This document shows positions 24,495-33,033 of a DNA stretch of 33,135 nt, in pieces (within the stretch, counting starts at the first letter, position 1; each line of letters starts with the position of its first letter). Origin of the DNA: Cellvibrionales bacterium UBA1963 (lineage in GTDB: Bacteria; Pseudomonadota; Gammaproteobacteria; Pseudomonadales; UBA7434); contig DDED01000188.1 in the NCBI GenBank assembly GCA_002336035.1, forward strand, positions 1,981-35,115, read 5' to 3'. Below the pieces are notes generated by a model, which was not told where the DNA came from, made no database searches, and saw nothing but the letters and a program-made list of their open reading frames with translations. The translations under genes were made by a program, and so were the position numbers.

Positions 24495-25697
24495 TTAAGC
24501 GACCTCAAATAAGCCTGCTGCGCCCATGCCCCCACCAATACACATAGTGACCACAGCGTATCTTTCGCCACGTCGTTTAGCTTCTAGTAACGCATGGCCA
24601 ACCATTCTAGCCCCGCTCATACCAAAAGGGTGACCGATAGAAATCGCGCCACCATTGATATTTAATTTATCATTGTCGATGCCCAGCTGATCACGGCAAT
24701 AAATCACCTGACAAGCGAATGCTTCATTTAATTCCCAAACACCGATATCGGCGATTGTCAGACCGTGTCGTGCAAGTAACTTCGGGACCGCGAAGACGGG
24801 CCCTATACCCATTTCATCTGACTTGCAGCCAGCAACAGAAATACCACGATAATAACCCAAAGGCGACAAGCCTTGAGCTTTAGCCATGCTTGCCTCCATA
24901 ATAAGCGACGCCGATGCGCCATCTGACAACTGCGATGAATTGCCTGCCGTTATAAAACGCCCCTCTTTAACCCACTGACCATCTTTCCAAACAGGGCCTA
25001 AGCCTTGCAAACCCTCGAGGGTCGTTGAAGGTCGATTGCACTCATCTTTATTGACGGTGACTGTTTCATAAGTGGTTTCTTTTGTCTCACGATTAAATAC
25101 TGCTTTAACGGCTTGCATCGGCACAATTTCGTTATCAAAGATACCGTTGTCTTGAGCGGCAGCGGTGCGTTGCTGACTTTGAAAGCTGTATTCATCTTGT
25201 AGATCACGAGAGATACCGTAACGCTCAGAAACCACTTCAGCCGTTTCTAGCATCGGCATGTAGGCAGTTGGGTCAACCGAAATGGCTGCAGCAGATTGAC
25301 TGCGATAGGTGTTTTTATGCTTATTTTGAGTCAACGAGATGGATTCAACGCCACCAGCAACGGCCACATCGTATTCGTCACACATAATACTTTTAGCAGC
25401 CGTAGCAATTGACATTAAGCCAGATGAGCATTGTCTCTCTATAGCCATGCCCGCAGTTGTGTCAGGTAAACCGCCGACTATCGCGCATAACCGTCCTAGA
25501 TTATAAGACTGTGTGCCTTGCTGAGCAGCTGCACCAAAAATACAGTCATCAACCATTGCTGGATCAATACCCGCTTTTTCAATCACCGCTTTGACACAGT
25601 GGCCGCCCATTGCTGGGGCTTCAGTATCATTAAAACTGCCTCGAAAAGATTTTGCCAAGGCCGTTCTTGCCGTAGAAACGATAACAGCTTCACGCAT
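24495..25697 (-). CDS. Acetyl-CoA acyltransferase (thiolase), last gene of the steroid operon
   Basis: A 400-residue degradative thiolase with nucleophile C90 (ERQCSSGLMS), the LNEAFA loop, H356 (GGAISIGHPFG) and acid/base C386 (MCIGGGMG). The full catalytic set means it should cleave 3-ketoacyl-CoA, releasing acetyl- or propionyl-CoA. It is clearly different from the FadA6-like thiolase at 30787-31935, so the operon has two thiolases for different steps; this one could serve side-chain or ring-fragment beta-oxidation. It follows the IpdF-like gene by 60 nt and the operon terminator follows it. GGAG stands eight bases before the ATG at 25697. The exact substrate is unknown. Confidence 0.9.
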   Translation of the reverse strand: MREAVIVSTARTALAKSFRGSFNDTEAPAMGGHCVKAVIEKAGIDPAMVDDCIFGAAAQQGTQSYNLGRLCAIVGGLPDTTAGMAIERQCSSGLMSIATAAKSIMCDEYDVAVAGGVESISLTQNKHKNTYRSQSAAAISVDPTAYMPMLETAEVVSERYGISRDLQDEYSFQSQQRTAAAQDNGIFDNEIVPMQAVKAVFNRETKETTYETVTVNKDECNRPSTTLEGLQGLGPVWKDGQWVKEGRFITAGNSSQLSDGASASLIMEASMAKAQGLSPLGYYRGISVAGCKSDEMGIGPVFAVPKLLARHGLTIADIGVWELNEAFACQVIYCRDQLGIDNDKLNINGGAISIGHPFGMSGARMVGHALLEAKRRGERYAVVTMCIGGGMGAAGLFEVA

Positions 25698-25757
25698 AGT
25701 GTAATCTCCAAAATTGAATGTTTAAAATAAAGGTATGAATAATAACGTAAGTCTTTA

Positions 25758-26543
25758 TTAACTTCGTTGTGATGAACAGCTGACAATTTCACCGGTCATA
25801 TAAGACGAATAATCACTCGCTAAGAACATCATAACATTAGCGACTTCCCACACTTCGGCGCCGCGACCAAAGGCTTCATTTTTCACTAGATCATTGAGCA
25901 ACTCTTCTGAGGAGGTTTTCTTCAAGAAGTCATGCACCGCAATACTGGGTGAGACTGCATTAATGCGAACGCCATACTCTGCCGCTTCTAAAGCCGAGCA
26001 GCGAGTTAACGCCATGACACCGGCCTTTGCTGCGGCATAATGGGCTTGTTCTGTCTGCGCACGCCAACCCAGCACAGAGGCATTGTTAACAATAACGCCT
26101 TTGCCTCTGGGTTGCATATGCTTTAACGCAGCGCGAGTCATACGCATGGTTCCTGTTAACGTTACATCCATTACGCGATGCCACTCATCGTCTTCCATAT
26201 CAACGACTAACGTTGAACCGCCTAAACCAGCGTTGTTTATTAATACATCGATATGCCCCATGTTTTCAATTGCTTGCTTAATCAGTGACTGGACATCGTT
26301 TTCGTCTGTAACGTTGCAAATTTGAGTGAAGGGCCGCAAACCGGTCTCCTGCTCTAGCTTGTCCGCTGACTTGGCCAGTCGCCCTGCATGGATATCCGCG
26401 ATAGTAACCGCAACGGCACCCTCTTCAGCAGCACGTTTTGCCGCGGCAAAACCGATCCCTGCACCGGCTGCTGCGGTGATTAAAACCGTTTTTCCGGCTA
26501 AAAGATCATGCCCTTTAACGTAGTCTGGAATGTTGGTATTCAA
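25758..26543 (-). CDS. ipdF: IpdF-like SDR of the steroid C/D-ring (HIP) pathway
   Basis: A 261-residue SDR. Its pattern closely resembles M. tuberculosis IpdF (Rv3559c) as I remember it: LITAAAGAGIG nucleotide loop, NNAGLGG, NNASVLGWRAQ, the catalytic Y in HYAAAKAGVMALTRCSALEAA and AVSPSIA. IpdF acts on the 5-hydroxyl of the indanone (HIP-type) CoA intermediates after rings A and B are removed. It is directly downstream of a FadE30-like dehydrogenase (gap 34 nt), the same neighbours as Rv3559c/Rv3560c. The start is TTG at 26543, with AGAGGG seven bases upstream and the right length for the family. Confidence 0.85.
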   Translation of the reverse strand: MNTNIPDYVKGHDLLAGKTVLITAAAGAGIGFAAAKRAAEEGAVAVTIADIHAGRLAKSADKLEQETGLRPFTQICNVTDENDVQSLIKQAIENMGHIDVLINNAGLGGSTLVVDMEDDEWHRVMDVTLTGTMRMTRAALKHMQPRGKGVIVNNASVLGWRAQTEQAHYAAAKAGVMALTRCSALEAAEYGVRINAVSPSIAVHDFLKKTSSEELLNDLVKNEAFGRGAEVWEVANVMMFLASDYSSYMTGEIVSCSSQRS

Positions 26544-26577
26544 TGACTTACCCTCTTAAATTAAAGCTATGTATAAT

Positions 26578-27759
26578 TCAACCCTTGGCTTCTCGCGGCA
26601 TACCAAGCCCACGTTCAGCGATGATATTACGCTGAACCTGGTTAGTACCGCCGTAAATCGTATCTGAGCGAGTAAACAAATACATCGACTGCAAACGCGT
26701 TAAGTCATACGGCCCTGACTCACAGATTTCAGACTCTGGCCCCAAGACGTCCATTGCTAGTTTACCTAAATTACGATGCCAACTGGCCCAATGCAGTTTA
26801 TACACTAAAGCCGACTTATCTAAATCACCGCTAGTGGGATCTGATAGCATGCGCATTGCGTTATAACGCATTAATCGAAGACCCGTATGCGCCTCGGCAA
26901 TACGCTGACGTAAGGCAGGGTCATGGCCGGCACCATTACTTTTAGCCACCTTAACGATTGTGTCTAATTCATTTTGAAACAACATTTGTTGGCCGAGCGT
27001 AGAGACTCCTCGTTCAAACCCAAGCAATGCCATAGCTATCGTCCAACCTTCACCAGGCTGACCCAAAATATCTTCAGCTATCGCCTCATCAAAAAACACT
27101 TCATTAAACTCGGAGGTACCCGTCAATTGTTCAATCGGTCGAACTTCAACCCCTGGCTGGTCCATTTTCACTAAAAAGAAACCAAGTCCCTTATGCCTGT
27201 TTGACTGAGGATCCGTTCTAGCAACAACAAAGCACCAGTCTGATTCATGGGCTAAAGATGTCCACACTTTTTGGCCGCTGATACGCCACTTTTTTAGTGT
27301 TCCATCAAGTACTGCCTTGGTTTTGACTGCCGCTAAATCTGAGCCCGCAGATGGCTCAGAGTAACCCTGACACCATAACTCCGTGCCATCTAAAATAGTC
27401 GGCAAATATTTTTGTTTTTGTTCATCGGTACCATAAGCAATAATAGTTGGGCCTGTTAGCCCCTCGCCAATGTGACCCATTCGACCGGGCCCGCCAACAC
27501 GAGCATATTCTTCATGAAAGATCACCTGCTGCTCTATAGTTGCATTCTTGCCACCAAATTCTTCAGGCCAACCAATACAGGTCCAGCCGCCAGCCGCTAG
27601 CTTCTTTTCCCACTCATGACGTTCAGCAGGATACATGTGTTCATCACTCGGCCCACCACGATAACGAATTTTTTCAAATTCGCCCGTCAGATTGTCAGCC
27701 AACCATGATGAAATTTCACCCCGAAACAGCTCATCCTCTGCACTAAATTGAAGTTTCAT
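26578..27759 (-). CDS. fadE30: FadE30-like acyl-CoA dehydrogenase of the HIP pathway
   Basis: A 393-residue FAD-dependent acyl-CoA dehydrogenase. The segments WLADNL, CIGWPEEFGG, ELWCQGYSEPSAGSDLA, VWTSLAH and GFERGVSTLGQQ recall M. tuberculosis FadE30 (Rv3560c), which introduces a double bond in the C/D-ring CoA thioester. The likely catalytic base is E249 in GFERG, the isovaleryl-CoA-dehydrogenase-type position. The MCAD-type Glu is replaced by Gly in IYGGTNQVQR. It overlaps the upstream dehydrogenase gene by four bases (ATGA), so the two are translationally coupled and may form a heteromer. GGAGATG precedes the ATG at 27759. Confidence 0.87.
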   Translation of the reverse strand: MKLQFSAEDELFRGEISSWLADNLTGEFEKIRYRGGPSDEHMYPAERHEWEKKLAAGGWTCIGWPEEFGGKNATIEQQVIFHEEYARVGGPGRMGHIGEGLTGPTIIAYGTDEQKQKYLPTILDGTELWCQGYSEPSAGSDLAAVKTKAVLDGTLKKWRISGQKVWTSLAHESDWCFVVARTDPQSNRHKGLGFFLVKMDQPGVEVRPIEQLTGTSEFNEVFFDEAIAEDILGQPGEGWTIAMALLGFERGVSTLGQQMLFQNELDTIVKVAKSNGAGHDPALRQRIAEAHTGLRLMRYNAMRMLSDPTSGDLDKSALVYKLHWASWHRNLGKLAMDVLGPESEICESGPYDLTRLQSMYLFTRSDTIYGGTNQVQRNIIAERGLGMPREAKG

Positions 27760-28940
27760 GATACATCTCCATCGGCATCGAGAAGCTGCTTAGCAATTAA
27801 CTCTCGATGATAACTCGCATTGCCTAAAAAAGTTTCTGTAGATTTAGCTCGCTTAAAATACAAATGACAGTCGTATTCCCAAGTAAAACCAACGCCGCCA
27901 AAAAACTGTATCGCATTACCGGCATTAAAAAAGAAGGCATCTGAACAGTACGCTTTAGCCATACTTGCCGCTTGAGGGAGGTCATCAATTAGCACCGGAT
28001 CACCGTCTTCAGATATCACTTCTTGCCCAACACACGCCGCATAATAAACCGCAGAGCGAGCAACCTCTGCCTTCAACATCATGTCAGCAGCCTTGTGTTT
28101 AATTGCCTGATAGCTAGCGATTTTGCGACCGAACTGCTCCCGTTCTTGAGTATAGTCAACCGCCATATCGAGCGTCTTCTGTGCGCCTCCCATTTGTTCC
28201 GCGGCAACCGCTATTTGCGCTAATTGAATAATGGTTGACAGCTTCGACCAACCCTCATTCTCATCAACCATCATTGTGCTTTGATCTAGCACCACGCCAT
28301 GCAATGTGATCTCAGCTTGTTTGCGCGTTTGATCCATGGTTGGCAGCCATTGACGTGAAATACCTTGGGTCGTGGCAGGCACCGCGAATAAAGCAATGCC
28401 ATCTTCGCACTGGCTTCCCTCTTTACGGGCAGCAACGATTAATAAATCTGCAATGTGTCCATCAGGCACAAATCGCAACTGACCGTTTAATTCAAAACCT
28501 GACGATGTTGTTTGGTAAGTCGCTTGCACTGCATGGGCGTCCCAGCGACCGTTCATGCCGGTGTAAGCTAAAGTTGCTTTTAATTTACCTTCGACAATTT
28601 GCGGCAAATAAGCTTGCTTTTGCTCATCATTACCGGCGACCAATAATGCATTGACACCCAAACAAACTGTAGAAAAGTACGGTGAACAAAGCAAATACTT
28701 ACCCATTTTTTCTAACAATACTGCCAGCTCAACATAACCGAGACCCATACCCCCATAAATCTCAGGAATATGAAGCGCGGGCCAAACCATCTCTTCACAA
28801 ATACGCTGCCAAACTTCGTCATCGTAGCCCTGCTCTGTCATCATTGCTTTGCGTACGGCTTGACTTGAGGAAACATCAGCTAAAAAGCTTTCTGCCGACT
28901 CACGAATCATTTCTTGCTCTTCAGTTAATGCAAAATCCAA
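27756..28940 (-). CDS. Acyl-CoA dehydrogenase subunit lacking the catalytic glutamate
   Basis: A 394-residue acyl-CoA dehydrogenase with normal N-terminal helical, beta and C-terminal helical domains. The FAD-contacting REQFGRKIASYQAIKH and GGVGFTWEYD are present. Neither known catalytic Glu position is kept: the isovaleryl-type site falls in IIQLAQIAVAAEQ, and the MCAD-type site reads FLGN instead of YEGT. This is the signature of the non-catalytic subunit in alpha2beta2 steroid acyl-CoA dehydrogenases (ChsE1-ChsE2 type). Its stop overlaps the start of the FadE30-like gene. The start is TTG at 28940, with AGAGGG seven bases upstream. The heteromer is inferred. Confidence 0.85.
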   Translation of the reverse strand: MDFALTEEQEMIRESAESFLADVSSSQAVRKAMMTEQGYDDEVWQRICEEMVWPALHIPEIYGGMGLGYVELAVLLEKMGKYLLCSPYFSTVCLGVNALLVAGNDEQKQAYLPQIVEGKLKATLAYTGMNGRWDAHAVQATYQTTSSGFELNGQLRFVPDGHIADLLIVAARKEGSQCEDGIALFAVPATTQGISRQWLPTMDQTRKQAEITLHGVVLDQSTMMVDENEGWSKLSTIIQLAQIAVAAEQMGGAQKTLDMAVDYTQEREQFGRKIASYQAIKHKAADMMLKAEVARSAVYYAACVGQEVISEDGDPVLIDDLPQAASMAKAYCSDAFFFNAGNAIQFFGGVGFTWEYDCHLYFKRAKSTETFLGNASYHRELIAKQLLDADGDVS

Positions 28941-28971
28941 GGTCTATCCCTCTAATACACGGCTAAATTAT

Positions 28972-29859
28972 CTAACTTCCATAAACTTTTTGTGCTGGCA
29001 CTTCTTTTGCCAGTAATTCGTCAATAGCAGAACCAATTTCTGCAGCCTGCCAGCGGTCACCTTTATCAACCGATTCAGTTGAACGCCATCCATCAGCAAT
29101 GGATATTTTACCGCCCTCAGCCTCGAATATACGGCCTGTTACCGCGCCCCCCTGCTCAGAGCCCAACCAGACAATTAATGGCGAGACATTGTCTGCAGCC
29201 CAATAATCAAAGCTCCCATCCTCTGGTTTAGCCATCCGAGTTGCCATTGATTCAACAGCGGTTGTCATCGCCGTTCGAGCCGCAGGAGCAACTGCATTAG
29301 CAGTAATACCGTAGCGGCCTAATTCAGCGGCTTGATTCAAGGTCAGAGCAGCAATGCCCGCTTTGGCTGCCGCGTAATTGGATTGACCGACCGAACCTTG
29401 CAAACCCGCCCCTGAAGTTGTGTTGATAATTCGTGCGCTAACCGGATTACCCGCTTTAAATTGAGCTCGCCAATACTGAACAGCGTGTGAACTAATGCAA
29501 AAGTGCCCTTTCAAGTGCACAGCCATAATAGCGTCCCACTCAGCTTCAGACAAAGAAGCAAACATTCTATCGCGATTAATTCCAGCATTATTGACGACAA
29601 TATCTAGGCCACCAAATACCTCAATCGCTTGTGTCACCGCATTTTGCGCGTCATCATAATTGGTAATATCACTGTGATTAGCAACGGCCTTCCCACCACT
29701 GGCAACGATTTCTTCCACGACAGCAGCCGCCGCTTGCTGATTAATATCATTAACAACTACACTGGCTCCTTCATTTGCGAACTCCTTTGCATGAGCCGCT
29801 CCTAAACCACCTCCGGCGCCGGTAATAATAACGACCCTTGACTGACAAATACCTGACAT
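28972..29859 (-). CDS. SDR resembling Rv3548c / 17-beta-HSD type 4 dehydrogenase domain
   Basis: A 295-residue SDR with IITGAGGGLG (11-20), VVNNAGINRDRMF, INTTSGAGLQGS and the catalytic YAAAKAG motif. This pattern is shared by the dehydrogenase domain of HSD17B4 and by Rv3548c of the mycobacterial cholesterol locus, which suggests oxidation of a 3-hydroxyacyl-CoA in side-chain or ring beta-oxidation. About 45 residues follow the usual SDR core (EAEGGKISIADGWRST and onward). It lies 69 nt downstream of the SnoaL-like gene and 31 nt upstream of the acyl-CoA dehydrogenase gene. GGGAG stands seven bases before the ATG at 29859. The step is inferred. Confidence 0.85.
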   Translation of the reverse strand: MSGICQSRVVIITGAGGGLGAAHAKEFANEGASVVVNDINQQAAAAVVEEIVASGGKAVANHSDITNYDDAQNAVTQAIEVFGGLDIVVNNAGINRDRMFASLSEAEWDAIMAVHLKGHFCISSHAVQYWRAQFKAGNPVSARIINTTSGAGLQGSVGQSNYAAAKAGIAALTLNQAAELGRYGITANAVAPAARTAMTTAVESMATRMAKPEDGSFDYWAADNVSPLIVWLGSEQGGAVTGRIFEAEGGKISIADGWRSTESVDKGDRWQAAEIGSAIDELLAKEVPAQKVYGS

Positions 29860-29928
29860 GAAAGAACTCCCATAAAAATATATTTGATTATCACTGTGAA
29901 AAGCTTCAACAACATTTCACTTAATCGG

Positions 29929-30369
29929 TTAGGCAAACTGCTCGCCAAATAACATCGCAGGGCGAATCTCAACCCAGTCGACAACTAATTCTCTACGCTC
30001 AAATAACCACACAGCATCGACACAGACCAATCGATCTTGATAGCGTATTGCCCAATCTTCTACCTCTCTGGTACCGTCTTCTTTGACCCGTAAATGACTT
30101 GCCGTGCAATAAGTCTCGCCTTCAGCTCGATTACCGTTAATGGATAACGTTTGGTTGAAAATCTTATGCTGAGTTTTTTCAAACATGCTATCAAGAATTG
30201 CAGGTATGCCCGATAAAACTTCATGGCCCTTCATCGCAGAACCTGGCATAACCACCTCGGCGTCAGCAGTAACCGTTGAAAGCAATAAGTTTACGTCACG
30301 ACGATCTGCTGCCTCAGCATAACGCGCAGTCAGCGCTTGAATATTGATAATTGCTTGCTCATTAGCCAT
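29929..30369 (-). CDS. SnoaL/NTF2-fold protein, possible steroid dehydratase or hydratase
   Basis: A 146-residue NTF2-superfamily (SnoaL_4-like) protein. Y17 and D22 (RYAEAADRRD) and H68 (TQHKIFN) lie at spacings close to Y30, D35 and H83 of the bile-acid 7-alpha-dehydratase BaiE. That makes a steroid dehydratase or hydratase activity plausible but unproven; the BaiE Arg146 equivalent was not established. Its ATG is two bases after the stop of the ketosteroid isomerase gene, and AAGGA lies six bases upstream, so the two NTF2-fold enzymes are translationally linked. The alternative is an uncharacterised isomerase or hydroxylase-like small protein. Confidence 0.75.
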   Translation of the reverse strand: MANEQAIINIQALTARYAEAADRRDVNLLLSTVTADAEVVMPGSAMKGHEVLSGIPAILDSMFEKTQHKIFNQTLSINGNRAEGETYCTASHLRVKEDGTREVEDWAIRYQDRLVCVDAVWLFERRELVVDWVEIRPAMLFGEQFA

Positions 30370-30371
30370 AA

Positions 30372-30749
30372 CTAGTCCTTCATACCCGAGTTGGTTGGCC
30401 CAAAAAAAGCACGCATTGAAGTAACTTTACCGTCATCATTAAACGCCATAACATCAATAGGCCTGAAGGTCATAATGCCATTGCCCGTATCGACTTCGCC
30501 AGTAAACGCAAAGGCAGCTTCATTACCAGCGATGCGAATTTCAGATTCAAGCTGCAATTTGACGTTCATTTCTAGCGCTGAGGTGTAAAATGCTTTAACT
30601 TCATCGTATCCCTGTTTAGGCGGGGAGCCAACAGGGTCCTCAACTGAACAGTCTTCAGCATATAAACCCATAATTGCTTCAAGGTCAGAAGTTTGAAAGG
30701 CATCAATGTAGGTATTCACAGCGGCTGTGATTTTCTCTTCTAATGACAT
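30372..30749 (-). CDS. ksi: Steroid delta-5-3-ketosteroid isomerase
   Basis: A 125-residue NTF2-fold isomerase that moves the C5-C6 double bond of 3-keto-5-ene steroids to C4-C5. With the ATG at 30749 the catalytic residues fall at Y14 (NTYIDAF) and D38 (VEDPVGS), exactly as in Comamonas testosteroni KSI, also 125 residues long; the oxyanion-hole Asp is in FRPIDVMAF (D99 equivalent). The remaining core (NEAAFAF, SMRAFFG) also matches. I chose this start because AAGGAG precedes it by six bases; an upstream ATG at 30773 would place that site inside the coding region. This is the clearest single proof of steroid metabolism in the window. Confidence 0.93.
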   Translation of the reverse strand: MSLEEKITAAVNTYIDAFQTSDLEAIMGLYAEDCSVEDPVGSPPKQGYDEVKAFYTSALEMNVKLQLESEIRIAGNEAAFAFTGEVDTGNGIMTFRPIDVMAFNDDGKVTSMRAFFGPTNSGMKD

Positions 30750-30786
30750 GCTTATCTCCTTTGATTTTATCAACTAGCTTATGGCG

Positions 30787-31935
30787 TTAAAGACGCTCAA
30801 TAATAGTAACATTCGCTTGACCACCGCCCTCACACATCGTTTGTAAACCATACCGCCCACCGGTGCGTTCTAATTCATGCAATAACGTTGTCATCAATTT
30901 AGAGCCAGAGGCGCCTAATGGATGGCCCAGCGCAATCGCACCACCATTGACATTTGTTTTCGCATGGTCATAACCGGTTTCTTTAAGCCACGCTAAGACA
31001 ACGGAGGCGAAGGCCTCATTAATTTCAACTAAATCAATATCGGCTAGCGTCATACCGGCTTTATCTAAAGCGTATTGGGTGGCCGCAATCGGCGCAGTTA
31101 ACATCCAAATAGGATCATCTGCCCGAACACTCATATGGTGAATGCGAGCACGCGGAGTCAAATTATATTTTTTCAAAGCCGCTTCTGAAACGATTAATAC
31201 TGCGCTACTGGCGTCACAAGTCTGACTAGAAACCGCCGCCGTCACTTTATCGCAACCAAATAAATAATCTAATTCAGCCATTTTTTCTAAGCTACTTTGA
31301 CGCGGAGTCTCATCTTGAGCCACCCCTTCTAGAGGCACGATTTCGCGATCGAAACGACCTTCAGCAATGGCTTGCAAAGCACGCGTGTGCGACTCTAATG
31401 AAAAGGCTTCAAGCTCTTGTCTGGAGATGTTCCATTTATCAGCAATCATTTGTGCAGAATTAAACTGCGTTGGCGGAACATCACCATAGCGTTCAACCCA
31501 ACCCTTAGAACCGGTAAAAGGATCACTAAAACCCATCGGTTCTGCAGCTGTCATCGCAGAACTAATGGGAATTTGCGTCATCGTTTGAACACCGCCAGCA
31601 AGGACAACATCCTGTGTGCCGCTCATCACGGCTTGTGCCGCAAAATGAACCGCTTGCTGAGAAGAACCGCACTGACGGTCAATAGTCGTGCCGGGCACAC
31701 AGTCGGGAAGACCCGCGACCAACCAGCAAGTTCGAGCAATATCACCCGCTAATGGACCAATAGTATCGACGCTACCAAAAATAACATCGTCATAGTCTTC
31801 CGCTGGAATAGCATTTCGCTCAACAATGGCTTTAATCACATGAGCACCTAAATCAGCAGCGTGAACATGCGCAAGACCGCCCTTTCTTCGACCCGTTGGG
31901 CTGCGAAGCGCATCAACAATATAAGCTTCAGGCAT
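30787..31935 (-). CDS. fadA6: FadA6-like thiolase of the steroid C/D-ring pathway
   Basis: A 382-residue thiolase with C89 (DRQCGSSQQA), INEAFASVV, H338 (GGAIALGHPLG) and C368 (TMCEGGGQANVTIIERL). The segments GGVQTMTQIPISSAMT and QTMCEGGG match my memory of M. tuberculosis FadA6 (Rv3556c), which thiolytically cleaves the diketo-acyl-CoA formed after rings C and D are opened. The catalytic set is complete. It lies between the ketosteroid isomerase (37 nt downstream) and an acyl-CoA dehydrogenase (23 nt upstream). GGAGAG precedes the ATG at 31935. FadA5-type side-chain thiolases are the nearest alternative; the PISSAMT region favours FadA6. Confidence 0.85.
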   Translation of the reverse strand: MPEAYIVDALRSPTGRRKGGLAHVHAADLGAHVIKAIVERNAIPAEDYDDVIFGSVDTIGPLAGDIARTCWLVAGLPDCVPGTTIDRQCGSSQQAVHFAAQAVMSGTQDVVLAGGVQTMTQIPISSAMTAAEPMGFSDPFTGSKGWVERYGDVPPTQFNSAQMIADKWNISRQELEAFSLESHTRALQAIAEGRFDREIVPLEGVAQDETPRQSSLEKMAELDYLFGCDKVTAAVSSQTCDASSAVLIVSEAALKKYNLTPRARIHHMSVRADDPIWMLTAPIAATQYALDKAGMTLADIDLVEINEAFASVVLAWLKETGYDHAKTNVNGGAIALGHPLGASGSKLMTTLLHELERTGGRYGLQTMCEGGGQANVTIIERL

Positions 31936-31958
31936 GGTTACTCTCCAAACATAAATCG

Positions 31959-33026
31959 TTAAGCGACAAAAGTATTTCCGGCGCCAATGGCCGCTTGGTC
32001 GGCAAACACAAAATCACTGACACGAGATTGATGCCAAGAAACAACTCCCCAGCCATTGTTGTAAACCCAAGCTTTTTTCATAAAAATTTGTAAATCAACT
32101 TCCCAGGTATAACCCATCGCACCATGACACTGCATGCTATTCCTTGCCGCTAGCTGAGCCACTTCTGTTGCAGCTAGCTTAGCGTGGCTTACATTAACAT
32201 TAGCGGATGATAATTGTTCTGATACCGCATAAGCCGCTTTATAAACCGGTGTTTTTGCAAACTCTAACTTCACTGCCACATTAGCCATTAAGTGTTTAAC
32301 CGCCTGAAAGCTGCCTATCGGTTTACCGAACTGCTGCCTATCAGTTGTGTAACTCACCGCCATATCAACCATTCGCTGCGAAAGACCTAACGATTCAGCC
32401 GACACGCCTAAGGCCCCGCGATTCATTGCATCATTGATCAATTGCTGGGCCGCCTCACCGTCTGCAATTAAAGTTGCATTGGACTCATCCCACTCAACCG
32501 TAAAGAGCTTTCGACTTGGGTCAACTGATTCATTAAATGTGTAACTAAATTGATTCGCGGTTACAGCAAAAAGCGACTGGCCTTTCTGAAGTATTAATAA
32601 GTCGGCCGTATGAGCATCTTCAACTAATTCATTCTGTTCAAGGCCAATCATGACTTTTGCTCGTCCTTCAGCAATAGCCGGTAACCAATGTTGCTTGAGT
32701 GCCCCGCCGACATCTCCACTGAGCTGCGTCAACAAAGGGACAGCCACTAACGCAACGTGCACTAAAGGCGCAGGCAAAGCCACATAACCGCATTCTTGGG
32801 CGATTAAAATGAAATCTAAGCATGTCATGCCTAAACCACCCATGGATTCTGGCACCGTCATGGCCGTTAAACCCAGTTCCGTTAATTGCTGCCAAAGGGC
32901 ATCTGAACGACCACTATCGGTCGTCCATAAGGCACGAATGCTGTCGGCTGTAATTTCGTTAACTAAGAATTCACGAACCGATTCCTGAAATAACAATTGG
33001 TCTTCAGTGAAGGTAAAATCCATCAC
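31959..33026 (-). CDS. Acyl-CoA dehydrogenase subunit lacking the catalytic glutamate (FadE31-33 type)
   Basis: A 355-residue acyl-CoA dehydrogenase, short for the family because the middle beta domain is reduced. The FAD/substrate region TTDRQQFGKPIGSFQAVKHL and the CHGAMGYTWEVDLQ helix are present. Both catalytic Glu positions are lost: the isovaleryl-type site reads NRGALGVS, and the MCAD-type site falls in WVYNNGWG. Together with the adjacent upstream dehydrogenase, seven bases away, it probably forms an alpha2beta2 enzyme such as FadE31-FadE32 of the HIP pathway. Tandem ATGs at 33026 and 33023 follow GGGGGTGAG; either could be used. The subunit role is inferred from residues and pairing. 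Confidence 0.82.
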   Translation of the reverse strand: MMDFTFTEDQLLFQESVREFLVNEITADSIRALWTTDSGRSDALWQQLTELGLTAMTVPESMGGLGMTCLDFILIAQECGYVALPAPLVHVALVAVPLLTQLSGDVGGALKQHWLPAIAEGRAKVMIGLEQNELVEDAHTADLLILQKGQSLFAVTANQFSYTFNESVDPSRKLFTVEWDESNATLIADGEAAQQLINDAMNRGALGVSAESLGLSQRMVDMAVSYTTDRQQFGKPIGSFQAVKHLMANVAVKLEFAKTPVYKAAYAVSEQLSSANVNVSHAKLAATEVAQLAARNSMQCHGAMGYTWEVDLQIFMKKAWVYNNGWGVVSWHQSRVSDFVFADQAAIGAGNTFVA

Positions 33027-33033
33027 TCACCCC

